Shown: positions 1-8,708 of the stretch, piece after piece
Layout of the letters: each line of letters opens with the position of its first letter
How positions within the stretch are numbered: the first letter of the stretch is position 1
NCBI GenBank assembly: GCA_021792355.1
Contig: JAJYUV010000005.1
Span: forward strand, 32,409-96,408
From: Thermoplasmata archaeon
GTDB lineage: Archaea; Thermoplasmatota; Thermoplasmata; Thermoplasmatales; GCA-001856825
Reading direction: 5' to 3'
Length of the DNA stretch: 64,000 bases
Notes under the pieces: model-generated
Told to the model about the DNA's origin: nothing
The model's input: only the letters and a program-made list of their open reading frames with translations
Databases searched by the model: none
Program-made: the position numbers and the translations under genes

Positions 1-532
1 TATAATCGAAATCTCCCATCTGTTGGAGTATCTCCAAACCAATGGTCCCCTGCCCAGCGATGACGTACTTATTGTCAAAAGCATGTGCAAAAGTCCTTTT
101 TTCCTTCTTTGCGATCATTTTCGCCCTTTCTGTCGCTTCGTCAAAGCTGTTCCCGTAGAGCTGCACTTCCCCTCCATATCTCTGAGTTGCTATCATCTTA
201 ATGGGTGGTGCGAACTGAGGCATTACAACCAAAGATCTCAGCCCAAGCAGAGACGATGCGAGTGCGACCCCCTGGGCATGATTTCCCGCACTGGCAGCTA
301 TCACGTCCCTTTTTGTCCTGCTCAGAAGGTTGTATGCTCCCCTAATCTTGAACGATCCCCCCTTCTGAAGATTTTCTAGTTTGAGAAAGACGTCTGCTCC
401 GCTCAAATCGCTTACTGAGGTGGAACGCTCAATAGGGGTGTTCTTTATGATTCCCTTTACCCTCTCATAAGCGTCCTCAATATCCTTCCACGTGACTGAT
501 TCAGAGTAGTCCTGTAATGTTCCCCCTTTCAT
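1..532 (-). CDS. Threonine ammonia-lyase (PLP-dependent), 3' part missing at window edge
   Basis: PLP fold-type II enzyme that deaminates L-threonine to 2-oxobutyrate. The reverse-strand reading frame gives KLENLQKGGSFKIRGAYN, where the Lys in SFKIRGA is the Schiff-base lysine, then ASAGNHAQGVA (phosphate-cup side), and it reaches GQGTIGLEIL at the window edge. The ATG at 532 gives MKGGTLQDYSESV; it overlaps the 3' end of the formate-THF ligase gene by 32 bases, and no better in-frame start is visible. It is the last gene of the kbl-ftcD-fhs cluster. Only about 177 residues are in the window, so the C-terminal regulatory (ACT) domain cannot be judged. A serine dehydratase role is also possible. 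Confidence 0.85.
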   Translation of the reverse strand, partial: MKGGTLQDYSESVTWKDIEDAYERVKGIIKNTPIERSTSVSDLSGADVFLKLENLQKGGSFKIRGAYNLLSRTKRDVIAASAGNHAQGVALASSLLGLRSLVVMPQFAPPIKMIATQRYGGEVQLYGNSFDEATERAKMIAKKEKRTFAHAFDNKYVIAGQGTIGLEILQQMGDFDY

Positions 533-2132
533 CTATATTAACTTCCTCAGAGATGGGATGCTTTGGAAGGCCTGGCATTGTCATTATTTCTCCCAGAAGT
601 GGCACGGCAAATCCTACCCCTGTTGAGAGCATAATGTCCTGGATCGATATTGTGAAGTCCTTTGGCCAGCCAAGCTTGTTCTGGTCGTCTGTAATGGAAT
701 ACTGTGTTTTGGCCATGCAGACATCCAAGAAATCCAGATTTTCATCCTTCACTCTCTTCAAGACCCTCAACGCTTTCTTAGAATATTCAATTTTTGAAGC
801 TCCGTAAACTTTTGATGCTATCTTGTCTATTTTTGTCTTGACCGGTTCGTCCCTCTGATAAGTGAAGTTGATTCTTGGAACAGATTTAGCACTATTGAGC
901 ATTTCGACTACTTCCTGAGCAAGTTCAACCGCGCCGTCCCCTCCCTTCATGTAACCCTCATTGAGCGCCATCTTGTAGCCCTTCTTCTCCGTCTCTTTCC
1001 TCACATACTCGATTTCTTCATCTGTGTCATCCTTGAATCTGTTCAGAGAGACAATGAGTGGAAGCCCGTATCTCTCCATGTTTGCGATGTGATAAAACAT
1101 GTTTTCGATTCCCTTGTGGAGAAATTCTATTCCACCATTGTCCGTTGGTTTCATGCCTCCGTTGTGCTTAAGTGCCTTTATTGAAACAACTAGGACAACC
1201 AGGTCTAGATCATAACCTGCTCTTCTCAGCACTATATCGACGAACTTCTGGGCTCCGAGATCAGAGCCGAAACCAGCTTCTGTGATCACGTAATCCGCCA
1301 GTTTGAGGGCGATCTTGTCGGCAAGGACACTGTTGTGTCCGTGAGCTATGTTCCCAAACGGCCCTATGTGAACAAACCCTGGTACTCCTTCAGTCGTCTG
1401 TACCAGGTTAGGTTTTATCGTGTTCTTTAGCAGAGCTGCCATTGCACCCTGGGCCTTCAGGTCCCCTGCGGTCAGTCTTTTCCCTTCTTTTGTGTATCCG
1501 ACCGTTATCTTTGAAAGCATGTCCTTGAGCATCTCGTAATTCTCCGCAAATCCCATTATTGCCATTATTTCAGATGCCGGAGTTATTAGGAATGTATCCT
1601 CTACCAGGGCTCCTCCCTGGTCTCCAATTCCTACCAGAATCTGCCTCAGAGAGCGGTCGTTCATATCTATCGTTCTCTTCCACGATATCTTCTTGAGATC
1701 AAATCCAAGCTCGTTTCCCTGGAAGATGTGATTGTTCACGATCGCAGAAAGAAGATTGTGTGCAGCAGAAATTGCGGGAAAATCTCCTGTAAAGTTGAGG
1801 TTGATTTCGTCCGCTGGCAGAAGCTGGCACCTTCCTCCTCCAGTACCTCCGCCTTTTATTCCGAAATTGGGGCCGAGAGATGGCTCCCTTATTGTGACCA
1901 TTGCTTTCTTGCCAATTTTTTTCAATCCCTGGGAAAGTCCTATGGTTGTTGTTGTCTTGCCCTCCCCGGCAGATGTTGGATTGATGGCTGTCACGAGGAT
2001 CATCTTGCCATTCTTCTTTCCAGCCATCCTATCAAGAATACTCGGGTTTACCTTTGCCATGTATTTTCCATATGGTTCCAGCTCGTCTTCTGTTATTCCT
2101 AACTCATTTGCTATTTCACTCACAGGTTTCAT
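501..2132 (-). CDS. fhs: Formate--tetrahydrofolate ligase
   Basis: ATP-dependent formation of 10-formyl-THF from formate and THF in the cytoplasm. The 543-residue protein matches family length. It shows the P-loop TSAGEGKTTTTIGL near residue 60, the glycine-rich KGGGTGGGRCQLLP, and the C-terminal GEIMTMPGLPKHP region. I place the start at the ATG at 2132 (MKPVSEIANELG) because GAGGTGAT, a full anti-Shine-Dalgarno match, sits just before it; the frame is open nine codons further upstream. It follows ftcD with a gap of only 17 bases. In this cluster it would link formate released from formyl-folates, or formate from catabolism, to the folate pool. Confidence 0.96.
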   Translation of the reverse strand: MKPVSEIANELGITEDELEPYGKYMAKVNPSILDRMAGKKNGKMILVTAINPTSAGEGKTTTTIGLSQGLKKIGKKAMVTIREPSLGPNFGIKGGGTGGGRCQLLPADEINLNFTGDFPAISAAHNLLSAIVNNHIFQGNELGFDLKKISWKRTIDMNDRSLRQILVGIGDQGGALVEDTFLITPASEIMAIMGFAENYEMLKDMLSKITVGYTKEGKRLTAGDLKAQGAMAALLKNTIKPNLVQTTEGVPGFVHIGPFGNIAHGHNSVLADKIALKLADYVITEAGFGSDLGAQKFVDIVLRRAGYDLDLVVLVVSIKALKHNGGMKPTDNGGIEFLHKGIENMFYHIANMERYGLPLIVSLNRFKDDTDEEIEYVRKETEKKGYKMALNEGYMKGGDGAVELAQEVVEMLNSAKSVPRINFTYQRDEPVKTKIDKIASKVYGASKIEYSKKALRVLKRVKDENLDFLDVCMAKTQYSITDDQNKLGWPKDFTISIQDIMLSTGVGFAVPLLGEIMTMPGLPKHPISEEVNIDERGNITGLL

Positions 2133-2149
2133 TAGATCACCTCTCGAAA

Positions 2150-3661
2150 TTATTTCCACATATTTCCAAGTATTTGTTCTGTCTTAATCCTAGTCTCTTC
2201 TGTAAGTTCCATCATTTTTTTCCGATACTCGTCCACGAATTCTGTGTCTTTAATCAATCCAAGGTTGATCTTCACGTTCTGCATGGATCCATAAACTGCT
2301 GATGATACAAAGAGCGCAGCGCAGTAGACATCAGAAACCGCATTCTTGTTTCCCCTTTCTACGAGCATTGGAAGATGGTGAAGCATAGATGATGCGAGTT
2401 TACCAGTTGCATAAGGAACTAGGGTAGCCTCTTTTAATCTCTCCTGGATGGTTCTGGTTCTTATCTCTTTCTCTTCCGGCGTCCCCTTTGGCATTGATAA
2501 AGACTTCGAGAGATTGTCGTATGCTTGTGTGTCCTTTGCGGCCTGGTTATATAACTGCCACACGACCTTCTCTGCATCCTCCTTTATCTCCTTCATATTC
2601 TCCTGAACGTCCTCGTAACCTTTCTTTCCAATAGTGAGTCCGGCTACCATAGCGACCAGAGCAGCTCCCATAGAACCTACCATTGCGCTCGCCGAGCCTC
2701 CCCCTGGCGCAGGTTTATCGCTTGCTAATTCGCTTATATACCCCCTGATGCTGTCCTTGGAGAATGTCTCCAGGAGCTTCTTCTCAAGGATCTGGTTCTC
2801 AGAAAAATTATGGTTCCTAAGGTAGAATCTATATATCTCTTCCATAGCCTGGAGTGGAATCATTCCTACGAGCTCTGATCTACTTACAGATAGTCCTCTC
2901 GACTCCGCTTCCCGTTTAACGAATTCGAAAACCTGAGGCACTGGAGTCTCTTTGTAATTCACAAGGTTCATCGAGACCTGGGTTTCTTTTGTTTCATCTA
3001 GATTGAACCCTAGTGCCCTTACATTCTTAAGCCCGCCAGATCTTTCCCTAGTTCTCTTTGCGATATCCTTTGCGGACTTTAAGTCATCACTTCTCATGTC
3101 TACATTGAATGCAATAAGGAATTCCCTTGCTCCTATGATCGTTGCACCTGCCTTCCCAACTGTCTTAGGTCCAAAATCCGGCGAATATTTTTCGTCCGTT
3201 GATATTGCAGTTTTGAGTTGTTCGTATTGGAATTTCTCGCTCCTTATATCGGGTAGTTCCCTCCTTGCTGGAATGTTTGCTGCGTCTCCGTATAGGAACA
3301 CAGGTATGCCTAGTTCTTTCCCTACTCTTTCAGCAAGGCGTCTAGCGAGTCCGACGCAGTATTCCTTAGTCGTCCCTAGCATGGGAACGAAAGGCACCAC
3401 ATCTGTTGCACCAAATCTGGGGTGTTCCCCCTTGTGGGCATCGAGGTCGATCAGTTCGCTAGCTCTCTTGATCGACTCAAACATTGCATTCACCATTTGC
3501 TCGCCTTCACCAACAACGGTAACAACTGACCTGTTGTGGTCGCCATTCATTTCGACGTCTATCACATCGACAGGATATTTCTTGATCGAGTCTATGATCG
3601 AGTCTATTTTACTCCTGTCCTTTCCCTCACTGTAGTTAGGTACGCATTCCACGTAGTTCAT
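2150..3661 (-). CDS. Bifunctional glutamate formiminotransferase / formiminotetrahydrofolate cyclodeaminase
   Basis: Transfers the formimino group of N-formiminoglutamate to THF, then cyclises it to methenyl-THF with loss of ammonia: the last steps of histidine breakdown. The N-terminal ~300 residues are the formiminotransferase (start MNYVECVPNYSEGKD, HPRFGATDVVPFVP motif). Residues ~305-500 are the all-helical cyclodeaminase domain (ELASDKPAPGGGSASAM). Both domains are fused, as in animal FTCD and Thermoplasma relatives. It lies 16 bases downstream of kbl and 17 upstream of fhs, so it is probably co-transcribed with both. The histidine ammonia-lyase that would start the route lies 45 kb away in the same window. 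Confidence 0.94.
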   Translation of the reverse strand: MNYVECVPNYSEGKDRSKIDSIIDSIKKYPVDVIDVEMNGDHNRSVVTVVGEGEQMVNAMFESIKRASELIDLDAHKGEHPRFGATDVVPFVPMLGTTKEYCVGLARRLAERVGKELGIPVFLYGDAANIPARRELPDIRSEKFQYEQLKTAISTDEKYSPDFGPKTVGKAGATIIGAREFLIAFNVDMRSDDLKSAKDIAKRTRERSGGLKNVRALGFNLDETKETQVSMNLVNYKETPVPQVFEFVKREAESRGLSVSRSELVGMIPLQAMEEIYRFYLRNHNFSENQILEKKLLETFSKDSIRGYISELASDKPAPGGGSASAMVGSMGAALVAMVAGLTIGKKGYEDVQENMKEIKEDAEKVVWQLYNQAAKDTQAYDNLSKSLSMPKGTPEEKEIRTRTIQERLKEATLVPYATGKLASSMLHHLPMLVERGNKNAVSDVYCAALFVSSAVYGSMQNVKINLGLIKDTEFVDEYRKKMMELTEETRIKTEQILGNMWK

Positions 3662-3677
3662 ACATTCGCCCTCTAGA

Positions 3678-4847
3678 TTAAATCAATTTCATTTTCTTTC
3701 CAACTTCTTCAAATTTATCGCCCGCAAATTTCAGGTCTTCCCTTGAATGAACCGCAGAAGGCATTAATCTGATTCTTGCGGTCCCTTTCGCAACCGTAGG
3801 ATACACTATTGGAGACGCAAACACTCCCCCATCATAGAGTGCCTTGCTCAGGTCGATTGTTTCTTTCTCTCCTCCGATTATCACGGGTGTTATCGGTGTT
3901 TTACTCTTCCCGGTGTTGTAACCAAGGTTTCTGAGCTTTTCTTTGAGGAAATCAGAGTTGTTCCATAGCTTCTTTAGGAGGGAGTCGTCTCTGTCCATAA
4001 TCTCGATGCTCTTCATAATTGCGGCCACTTCTCCCGGATTCAGCGCCGAGCTGAACAAGAATGGTCTTGCTTTTTGCTTTAGATAGTCTATCAATTCTTT
4101 TTTTCCAGCAACGAAGCCACCCATCACTCCCACCGCCTTTGAAAAAGTACCCATCTCTATGTCCACCTTTCCTCCAATCTTGAAATGATCGACGATCCCT
4201 CTTCCATGGTCACCTAGAACTCCCTCTCCGTGTGCATCGTCCACGTAGACCATGGAGTCGTATTTCTCTCCTAGCTCAGCCTCTTCATTGAGCGGTGCTA
4301 TATCGCCGTCCATGCTGAACACGCCATCGGTAACTATCAATGCTTTCTTGCCCTTTGGTCTTTCTGTCTTCAGTTTTTCTTCAAGGCTTGCAGAGGAAAC
4401 GTGAGAGAATACTACCCTCTGCGCAGAACTTAGTCGCACTCCGTCTATTATGCTTGCGTGATTGAGTTCTTCGCTGAAAACGAGGTCGTCTTTTCCCACG
4501 AGTGCCGGAATTGTCCCCAAGTTCGCAAGTAGGCCACCTTGATAAACCAGAGAGGATTCCATGTGTTTGAACTGAGCGATTTTCTCTTCGAGCTTTATGT
4601 GAATTTCCATCGTCCCTGCGATGCTTCTTACCGCTCCAGCTCCTACTCCATAGGTCTCTATTGCCTCTTGCATCGCTTTCTTGACTTCTGGATTAATTGC
4701 AAGTCCAAGATAGTTGTTGGAGCACAGATTAAGAAGCTTCCTTCCGTCTATCCTTACCCACGCTCCCTGAGCAGTTTGCAGAGTCCTAATGGGAACGTAA
4801 CGGCCGGTATCCTTCAAAACTCTAATTTCTTCATCCACCCAGTCCAT
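3678..4847 (-). CDS. kbl: Glycine C-acetyltransferase (2-amino-3-ketobutyrate CoA ligase)
   Basis: PLP fold-type I alpha-oxoamine synthase. In threonine catabolism it splits 2-amino-3-oxobutyrate with CoA into glycine and acetyl-CoA. The motifs LCSNNYLGLA, DDAHGEGVLGDHGRG and GTFSKAVGVMGGF (Lys of the Schiff base in FSKAVG) are clear; length fits the family. The frame is open to a TTG at 4877 and has ATGs at 4856 and 4847. I chose 4847 (MDWVDEEIRV) because a GAGGG sequence lies at proper spacing. A KBL role rather than biotin synthesis (BioF) is favoured by the divergent threonine dehydrogenase and the downstream folate genes. Confidence 0.9.
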   Translation of the reverse strand: MDWVDEEIRVLKDTGRYVPIRTLQTAQGAWVRIDGRKLLNLCSNNYLGLAINPEVKKAMQEAIETYGVGAGAVRSIAGTMEIHIKLEEKIAQFKHMESSLVYQGGLLANLGTIPALVGKDDLVFSEELNHASIIDGVRLSSAQRVVFSHVSSASLEEKLKTERPKGKKALIVTDGVFSMDGDIAPLNEEAELGEKYDSMVYVDDAHGEGVLGDHGRGIVDHFKIGGKVDIEMGTFSKAVGVMGGFVAGKKELIDYLKQKARPFLFSSALNPGEVAAIMKSIEIMDRDDSLLKKLWNNSDFLKEKLRNLGYNTGKSKTPITPVIIGGEKETIDLSKALYDGGVFASPIVYPTVAKGTARIRLMPSAVHSREDLKFAGDKFEEVGKKMKLI

Positions 4848-4935
4848 TTTTCCCATGCCCTCAGATGGTTTCGCCAATCATATAGTTTGCTCAGAATCCG
4901 ACATCTTACGAACTTTTAAGTATTGTGATTTCGCT

Positions 4936-5751
4936 GTGGAATACGGGGAGTTTCCCTTGAAGTACTCAAAGAGATGGGTATCATCGATAATGATTATTTT
5001 CGTGACACTTTTAGCACTGTCTCCGCTTTCCGGAGCGAGCTCAGCCCACTCAACTTATCAGAGCTGGATGTTTGTCGGTTCGGAATTAAATTACTCTCAG
5101 AAAACAGTTATAAAGGAACCTGCATACAATAACGTCACGGTCCTTTCAGATTATTTTGAAATAACGTCGGTCAGCAATCAACAATTCAATTTTACAGTGA
5201 GAGAGAAAAACCACAGCGGTTTCGGTCCTCCACAGAACAGAACACTTCCTATCAATGCATCGATCGTAGTCTCTAAAATGGTGGAAATAGGTTCATTCCC
5301 GGGATACTCATTTTTCGTCGTTAATGACTCCATCCTCAGATCAATCTCTGAAGGTTCGACACTTTACTTCAATTCCAAAAATGCGAGCGCTCCTCTCAAC
5401 ATTTCCAGAGGCAGCTATAGCTATGGATCTACAGAGATACCCTCCTATGTGTTGACTGCATCGGAGCCCAGATACAGTTATGCTTCGCCTGACCAGAGTC
5501 AAAGCTACGTCTACATCAACATAACCATAACTATAGATGCATCCAACGGAATTGTCTTGTACGAAAATGAGAACCAGTCATATGCTGAAATGACATCTTA
5601 CAACACAATCTACACCATTGAAGGAACCAACTTTCCGATGGTGTATTCATATCAGACTTCACAGTTTGATTGGACTTCGACAATTATCGGGGTTTCAATT
5701 CTGGCGGTCGTATTTGCCTTAGGCTATGTGGTCAGATCAAGGAGAAGGTAG
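4936..5751 (+). CDS. Secreted protein anchored by a C-terminal membrane segment, unknown function
   Basis: I do not recognise this family. A charged N-terminus (LKYSKRW) precedes a hydrophobic signal segment (IMIIFVTLLALSPLSG). An Asn/Ser/Thr/Tyr-rich extracellular part of ~210 residues follows, with many potential N-glycosylation sequons, then a C-terminal helix (IIGVSILAVVFALGYVV) and the basic stop-transfer tail RSRRR. The start is uncertain: GTG at 4936 lies about 20 bases after a TTTTAAGTA box (leaderless style), while ATG at 4990 would give a minimal signal peptide. Likely a surface protein of the kind common in wall-less Thermoplasmatales. Divergent to kbl. Confidence 0.75.
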   Translation: MEYGEFPLKYSKRWVSSIMIIFVTLLALSPLSGASSAHSTYQSWMFVGSELNYSQKTVIKEPAYNNVTVLSDYFEITSVSNQQFNFTVREKNHSGFGPPQNRTLPINASIVVSKMVEIGSFPGYSFFVVNDSILRSISEGSTLYFNSKNASAPLNISRGSYSYGSTEIPSYVLTASEPRYSYASPDQSQSYVYINITITIDASNGIVLYENENQSYAEMTSYNTIYTIEGTNFPMVYSYQTSQFDWTSTIIGVSILAVVFALGYVVRSRRR

Positions 5752-5789
5752 AACAGGAGAGTTCGGAGAAAAATTCATCGGTCCGCCTC

Positions 5790-5819
5790 AGTCCTTTTTA
5801 GACTATGCCCTTTAGGACT
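5790..5819. terminator. Inverted repeat after the secreted-protein gene
   Basis: The arms AGTCCT (5790-5795) and AGGACT (5814-5819) enclose an 18-base loop 39 bases after a stop codon. It could act as a transcript end, but no long T-run follows, so the role is a guess. Confidence 0.3.
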
Positions 5820-5865
5820 AGGAATTTAAGCGACAAAGATTTCAGTTCGTCAGTAAGTTACGAAA

Positions 5866-5896
5866 TATTTTTTATATCATCTTGACTCATTAGGAG
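5866..5896 (+). promoter_or_regulatory. TATA-like box and SD of threonine dehydrogenase
   Basis: TTTTTTATATC around 5867-5879 is a typical archaeal TATA box. AGGAG at 5892-5896 sits just before the ATG at 5898. Confidence 0.55.
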
Positions 5897-5897
5897 A

Positions 5898-6875
5898 ATG
5901 ACATTTGAAAAGATCCTGATAACAGGCGCAGGCGGGCAAATAGGGAGCGAACTTGTGCCTTATCTCTCTGAAGTTTTTGGAAACAGTAGGGTTATTCCTT
6001 CTGATGTCCGATCCAACGATACGGATAATAGATTCATTAACCTAGATGTCACAGACAGGTCAGCGGTCGATTTAGCCATAGACAAGTACAAGGTAGACAC
6101 CGTATTCCACCTTGCTGCAATTCTTTCGGCCAACGGAGAGAAGAATCCAGAACTGGCATACAGAGTCAACATTTCGGGACTATACAACGTCTTTGAGTCG
6201 TCACTGAAATACAAGGTGAAACTTGTCATGACTCCGAGTTCGATCGGAGTCTTTGGGCCAGACACCCCTAAAGAGAATGTTCCGATAGAAACTATAACCA
6301 GACCAGTGACAATGTATGGCATAACAAAACTTATGGCAGAGTATCTAGGCAATTACTATCACTCCAGATTCGGACTTAACTCAAGAGGGCTAAGATTTCC
6401 TGGGTTGATCTCTTACAAAACTCCGCCAGGAGGCGGCACAACAGACTATTCCATAGAGATGATTAGAGAGGCGGTAAAAGGGAAAAATTATGAATGTTTC
6501 CTCAGAGAGGACTCAAAGCTCCCAATGATGTATATGCCTGATGCTCTGCATGCTCTTCTTAAACTTGCTGAGGCCGATGATTCGAGACTGAAGCACAGAA
6601 CGGACTTTAATATCACATCCTTTTCCATTACGCCCAAGCAGCTAGAAAATGAGCTGAGAATTCATTACCCATCATTCCGAGTCACCTATAAACCCGATTT
6701 CAGGCAGAGAATTGCAGATTCTTGGCCTGGTTCTCTTGACGCTTCAGCAGCCACTCTTGAGTGGGATTTCCATCCAGATTACGATCTTCGGGCAACAACC
6801 GAAGATATGATCGTCAACCTCGGTGGCAGAATTAGGAATAAGGAAAGTGGCGTCATCGAAACGGCATATAAGTGA
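5898..6875 (+). CDS. tdh: L-threonine 3-dehydrogenase, SDR (UDP-galactose epimerase-like) type
   Basis: Oxidises L-threonine to 2-amino-3-oxobutyrate with NAD+, feeding the kbl product encoded divergently nearby. The extended-SDR Rossmann motif GAGGQIG is at residues 10-16, the catalytic Ser is in TPSSIGVFGP and the YxxxK pair is in MYGITKLMAE. GLRFPGLIS and the 325-residue length match the SDR-type threonine dehydrogenases characterised from Thermoplasma volcanium and Flavobacterium, not the zinc-dependent MDR type of Pyrococcus. An SD (AGGAG) and a TATA box precede the ATG. A nucleotide-sugar epimerase is the main alternative, but the residues around GPDTPKENVP favour TDH. Confidence 0.88.
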   Translation: MTFEKILITGAGGQIGSELVPYLSEVFGNSRVIPSDVRSNDTDNRFINLDVTDRSAVDLAIDKYKVDTVFHLAAILSANGEKNPELAYRVNISGLYNVFESSLKYKVKLVMTPSSIGVFGPDTPKENVPIETITRPVTMYGITKLMAEYLGNYYHSRFGLNSRGLRFPGLISYKTPPGGGTTDYSIEMIREAVKGKNYECFLREDSKLPMMYMPDALHALLKLAEADDSRLKHRTDFNITSFSITPKQLENELRIHYPSFRVTYKPDFRQRIADSWPGSLDASAATLEWDFHPDYDLRATTEDMIVNLGGRIRNKESGVIETAYK

Positions 6876-6931
6876 AATGGCCGACCGGGACTCAAAGATT
6901 TAAGTATTCATTTACTGTTTAAAGGAAGGAG

Positions 6932-7834
6932 ATGCAAGAGGAAATCACCGAAGTCGATGATTTGGCCAAACTTCAAACTCGAGTTCCTTTCCTTATACAC
7001 CTTCCGAATAAATTCGACCCGACGAAGGTTACTTACAGGAATGCAGGAAGAAAATGGCCAACCCTCCGATTTGAGTGTGAAATAGACAACGAGAATCTTA
7101 GGGTCAAGCAATTCTTTCTCGACTGGTTCTATCCAGGATTCCCCAAGAGTCTGATGAGTTCATTTGTCTCAACCTATTCAAGAGTGAACACCGTGACGGT
7201 TGATGAGAGAGTAATATTCTATGGAAGGAACTACAAGGGCAAAGCAGCATCCTCTTCCTATTCCCTTGGCACACAGATCGAAGTTGAAGGGGAAACAGAG
7301 ACGAATGTAAAGAAGCTCAGTGAGAGCATGGAGGCTCCTTTCATGCCCGAAAGATTCAAGCGTTTCCCGTTCTACAAGCGGTCGTTCTTTGCCAACGGTG
7401 GAAGACCAGAATGGTTTGAAGAAGAACGCATCGCAAATCTATCCTGGAAGATGCCATCAAAGAGGCTATGTGTGGGTAGCCTATGTCTGGATTCAGTTGG
7501 GTACTTGAAGCAAGAACGTACTGCGATTAAAACGATTCTGGTATTTTCAGAAGAATACTATCGTAGAGCTGCTTGGGTCGAGATTGCCCCGGCTGTAGAC
7601 AAGACTGACCACTTCGTCTATGATCTTAGGAATAGTGGAAACTTCTTCAATTACTTTCTTGAAGATAACCCAGTAGTCGCCTTCAAAGGCGATAGTGGTC
7701 CTGCAATAGCTAGGTTCAAAGATGGAGATTCTCTGGTAACTATCTCACTTTCTCCGATGTTTCAATTTTCAAATGCCATGACTGCAATAGAGGAACTTAG
7801 GGATGCAACGAAGGAGCAAGAAAGATTTATCTAA
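6932..7834 (+). CDS. Conserved-looking hypothetical protein
   Basis: I do not recognise this 300-residue soluble protein. There is no signal peptide and no membrane helix. It is rich in aromatic residues and has a WFEEER segment about midway. A TTTAAGTA box near 6900 and a GGAAGGA SD before the ATG support real expression. The CoA-binding protein gene starts 21 bases after its stop, so the two may share a transcript. No function is offered. Confidence 0.7.
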   Translation: MQEEITEVDDLAKLQTRVPFLIHLPNKFDPTKVTYRNAGRKWPTLRFECEIDNENLRVKQFFLDWFYPGFPKSLMSSFVSTYSRVNTVTVDERVIFYGRNYKGKAASSSYSLGTQIEVEGETETNVKKLSESMEAPFMPERFKRFPFYKRSFFANGGRPEWFEEERIANLSWKMPSKRLCVGSLCLDSVGYLKQERTAIKTILVFSEEYYRRAAWVEIAPAVDKTDHFVYDLRNSGNFFNYFLEDNPVVAFKGDSGPAIARFKDGDSLVTISLSPMFQFSNAMTAIEELRDATKEQERFI

Positions 7835-7855
7835 AATTTTCCACTATGTGTTTTG

Positions 7856-8290
7856 ATGATTCTAGATAAACCAGCCATGATAAATGATCTACTCAACAAG
7901 AGCCACAACATTGCTGTGGTGGGTATGTCACCCAACCCTGAAAGGGATTCGAACAAGGTTGGGAAATATCTTATGGATAAGGGATACAACGTCATTCCCG
8001 TAAATCCTGCAGTCACGGAAATATATGGGAAGAAAGCCTATCCTTCTATTCTTGACATTCCTAAAGACTTGAAGATAGACATTATTGACATTTTCAGAAA
8101 TCCCGAAGCATCCAAGGAGATAGTCTTGCAGGCCCCCATTCTCAACCCTAGAGCCGTCTGGCTCCAATTAGGAGCAGAGAGCCCAGAAGTCATCAAGGCT
8201 GCATTGTCCAAAAATCTCGACGTAGTCTACGGAATCTGTATAATGGTAACTCATCAAAAATTATCAAATAAAGTTGACTTCAGTATTTAA
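7856..8290 (+). CDS. CoA-binding domain protein (YccU family)
   Basis: Small single-domain Rossmann protein related to the CoA-binding domain of succinyl-CoA synthetase. It shows IAVVGMSPNPERDSNKVGKYL near the N-terminus (nucleotide loop) and YNVIPVNP, KAYPSI and DIIDIFRNPE, which are hallmarks of the YccU/CoA_binding_2 group. Its length (144 residues) is usual. The ATG at 7856 follows an in-frame TTG. Its physiological role in the group is not established. Confidence 0.87.
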   Translation: MILDKPAMINDLLNKSHNIAVVGMSPNPERDSNKVGKYLMDKGYNVIPVNPAVTEIYGKKAYPSILDIPKDLKIDIIDIFRNPEASKEIVLQAPILNPRAVWLQLGAESPEVIKAALSKNLDVVYGICIMVTHQKLSNKVDFSI

Positions 8291-8326
8291 ACATCAGTAA
8301 TTTTTATTTGATGTTTTCTATAGCGT

Positions 8327-8346
8327 ATATGCTATAATAAGCATAT
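8327..8346. promoter_or_regulatory. Perfect inverted repeat upstream of the HTa gene
   Basis: ATATGCT (8327-8333) and AGCATAT (8340-8346) are separated by 6 bases and lie about 40 bases before the HTa TATA box. The position fits an operator or a protein-binding palindrome; it could also serve as the 3' end of the CoA-binding protein transcript. Confidence 0.4.
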
Positions 8347-8379
8347 TCCTCACGCCAGCCGTAATTTTAAAAATAGCAC

Positions 8380-8397
8380 TAACTTTATATATTAAAT
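8380..8397 (+). promoter_or_regulatory. TATA box of the HTa gene
   Basis: CTTTATATATTAAA at about 8381-8396 is a strong archaeal TATA box. It lies about 25 bases before the ATG at 8413, which implies a leaderless or almost leaderless mRNA. Confidence 0.65.
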
Positions 8398-8412
8398 GTA
8401 GATAATCTCAAT

Positions 8413-8682
8413 ATGGTCGGAATAAACGAGATTGCCAGAGACATCGCCAAGAGTTCCGGCGTATCTGTCAGAAGCGCTGAGTCAGTAATAAGAGGAACCT
8501 TCAAGGCTATTGTGACGAACATAAACAAGGGACAGAAAGTCAGAATTGCAGGATTCGGAATCTTCTCAAGGAAGCAAACAAAAGCAAGGAATGCGAAGAA
8601 TCCTAGAACGAAACAGATCATTAAAGTCCCTTCTAAGAACAAAGTACACTTCAGCGCATCTTCGAAAATAAAGTACAAGTAA
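8413..8682 (+). CDS. HTa, HU-family DNA-binding protein (Thermoplasma histone substitute)
   Basis: 89-residue HU/IHF-like protein that coats chromosomal DNA; the dimer grips the minor groove with beta-arms. The helical N-terminal half (INEIARDIAKSSGVS) is followed by VRIAGFGIFSRKQT and the basic arm KARNAKNPRTKQI, which matches the HU signature GFGxF...RNPxTG. The tail SSKIKYK is lysine-rich. Thermoplasmatales gained this bacterial HU gene and use it instead of histones, so it is a strong lineage marker. It is monocistronic, with a TATA box before it and a T-rich terminator after it. Confidence 0.96.
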   Translation: MVGINEIARDIAKSSGVSVRSAESVIRGTFKAIVTNINKGQKVRIAGFGIFSRKQTKARNAKNPRTKQIIKVPSKNKVHFSASSKIKYK

Positions 8683-8688
8683 ACTTCT

Positions 8689-8708
8689 ATTATTTTTTAT
8701 TTTTTTAA
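8689..8708 (+). terminator. T-rich terminator of the HTa gene
   Basis: Two runs of T (six and eight bases) begin 7 bases after the HTa stop codon. Archaeal RNA polymerase terminates on such oligo-T tracts. Confidence 0.6.
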
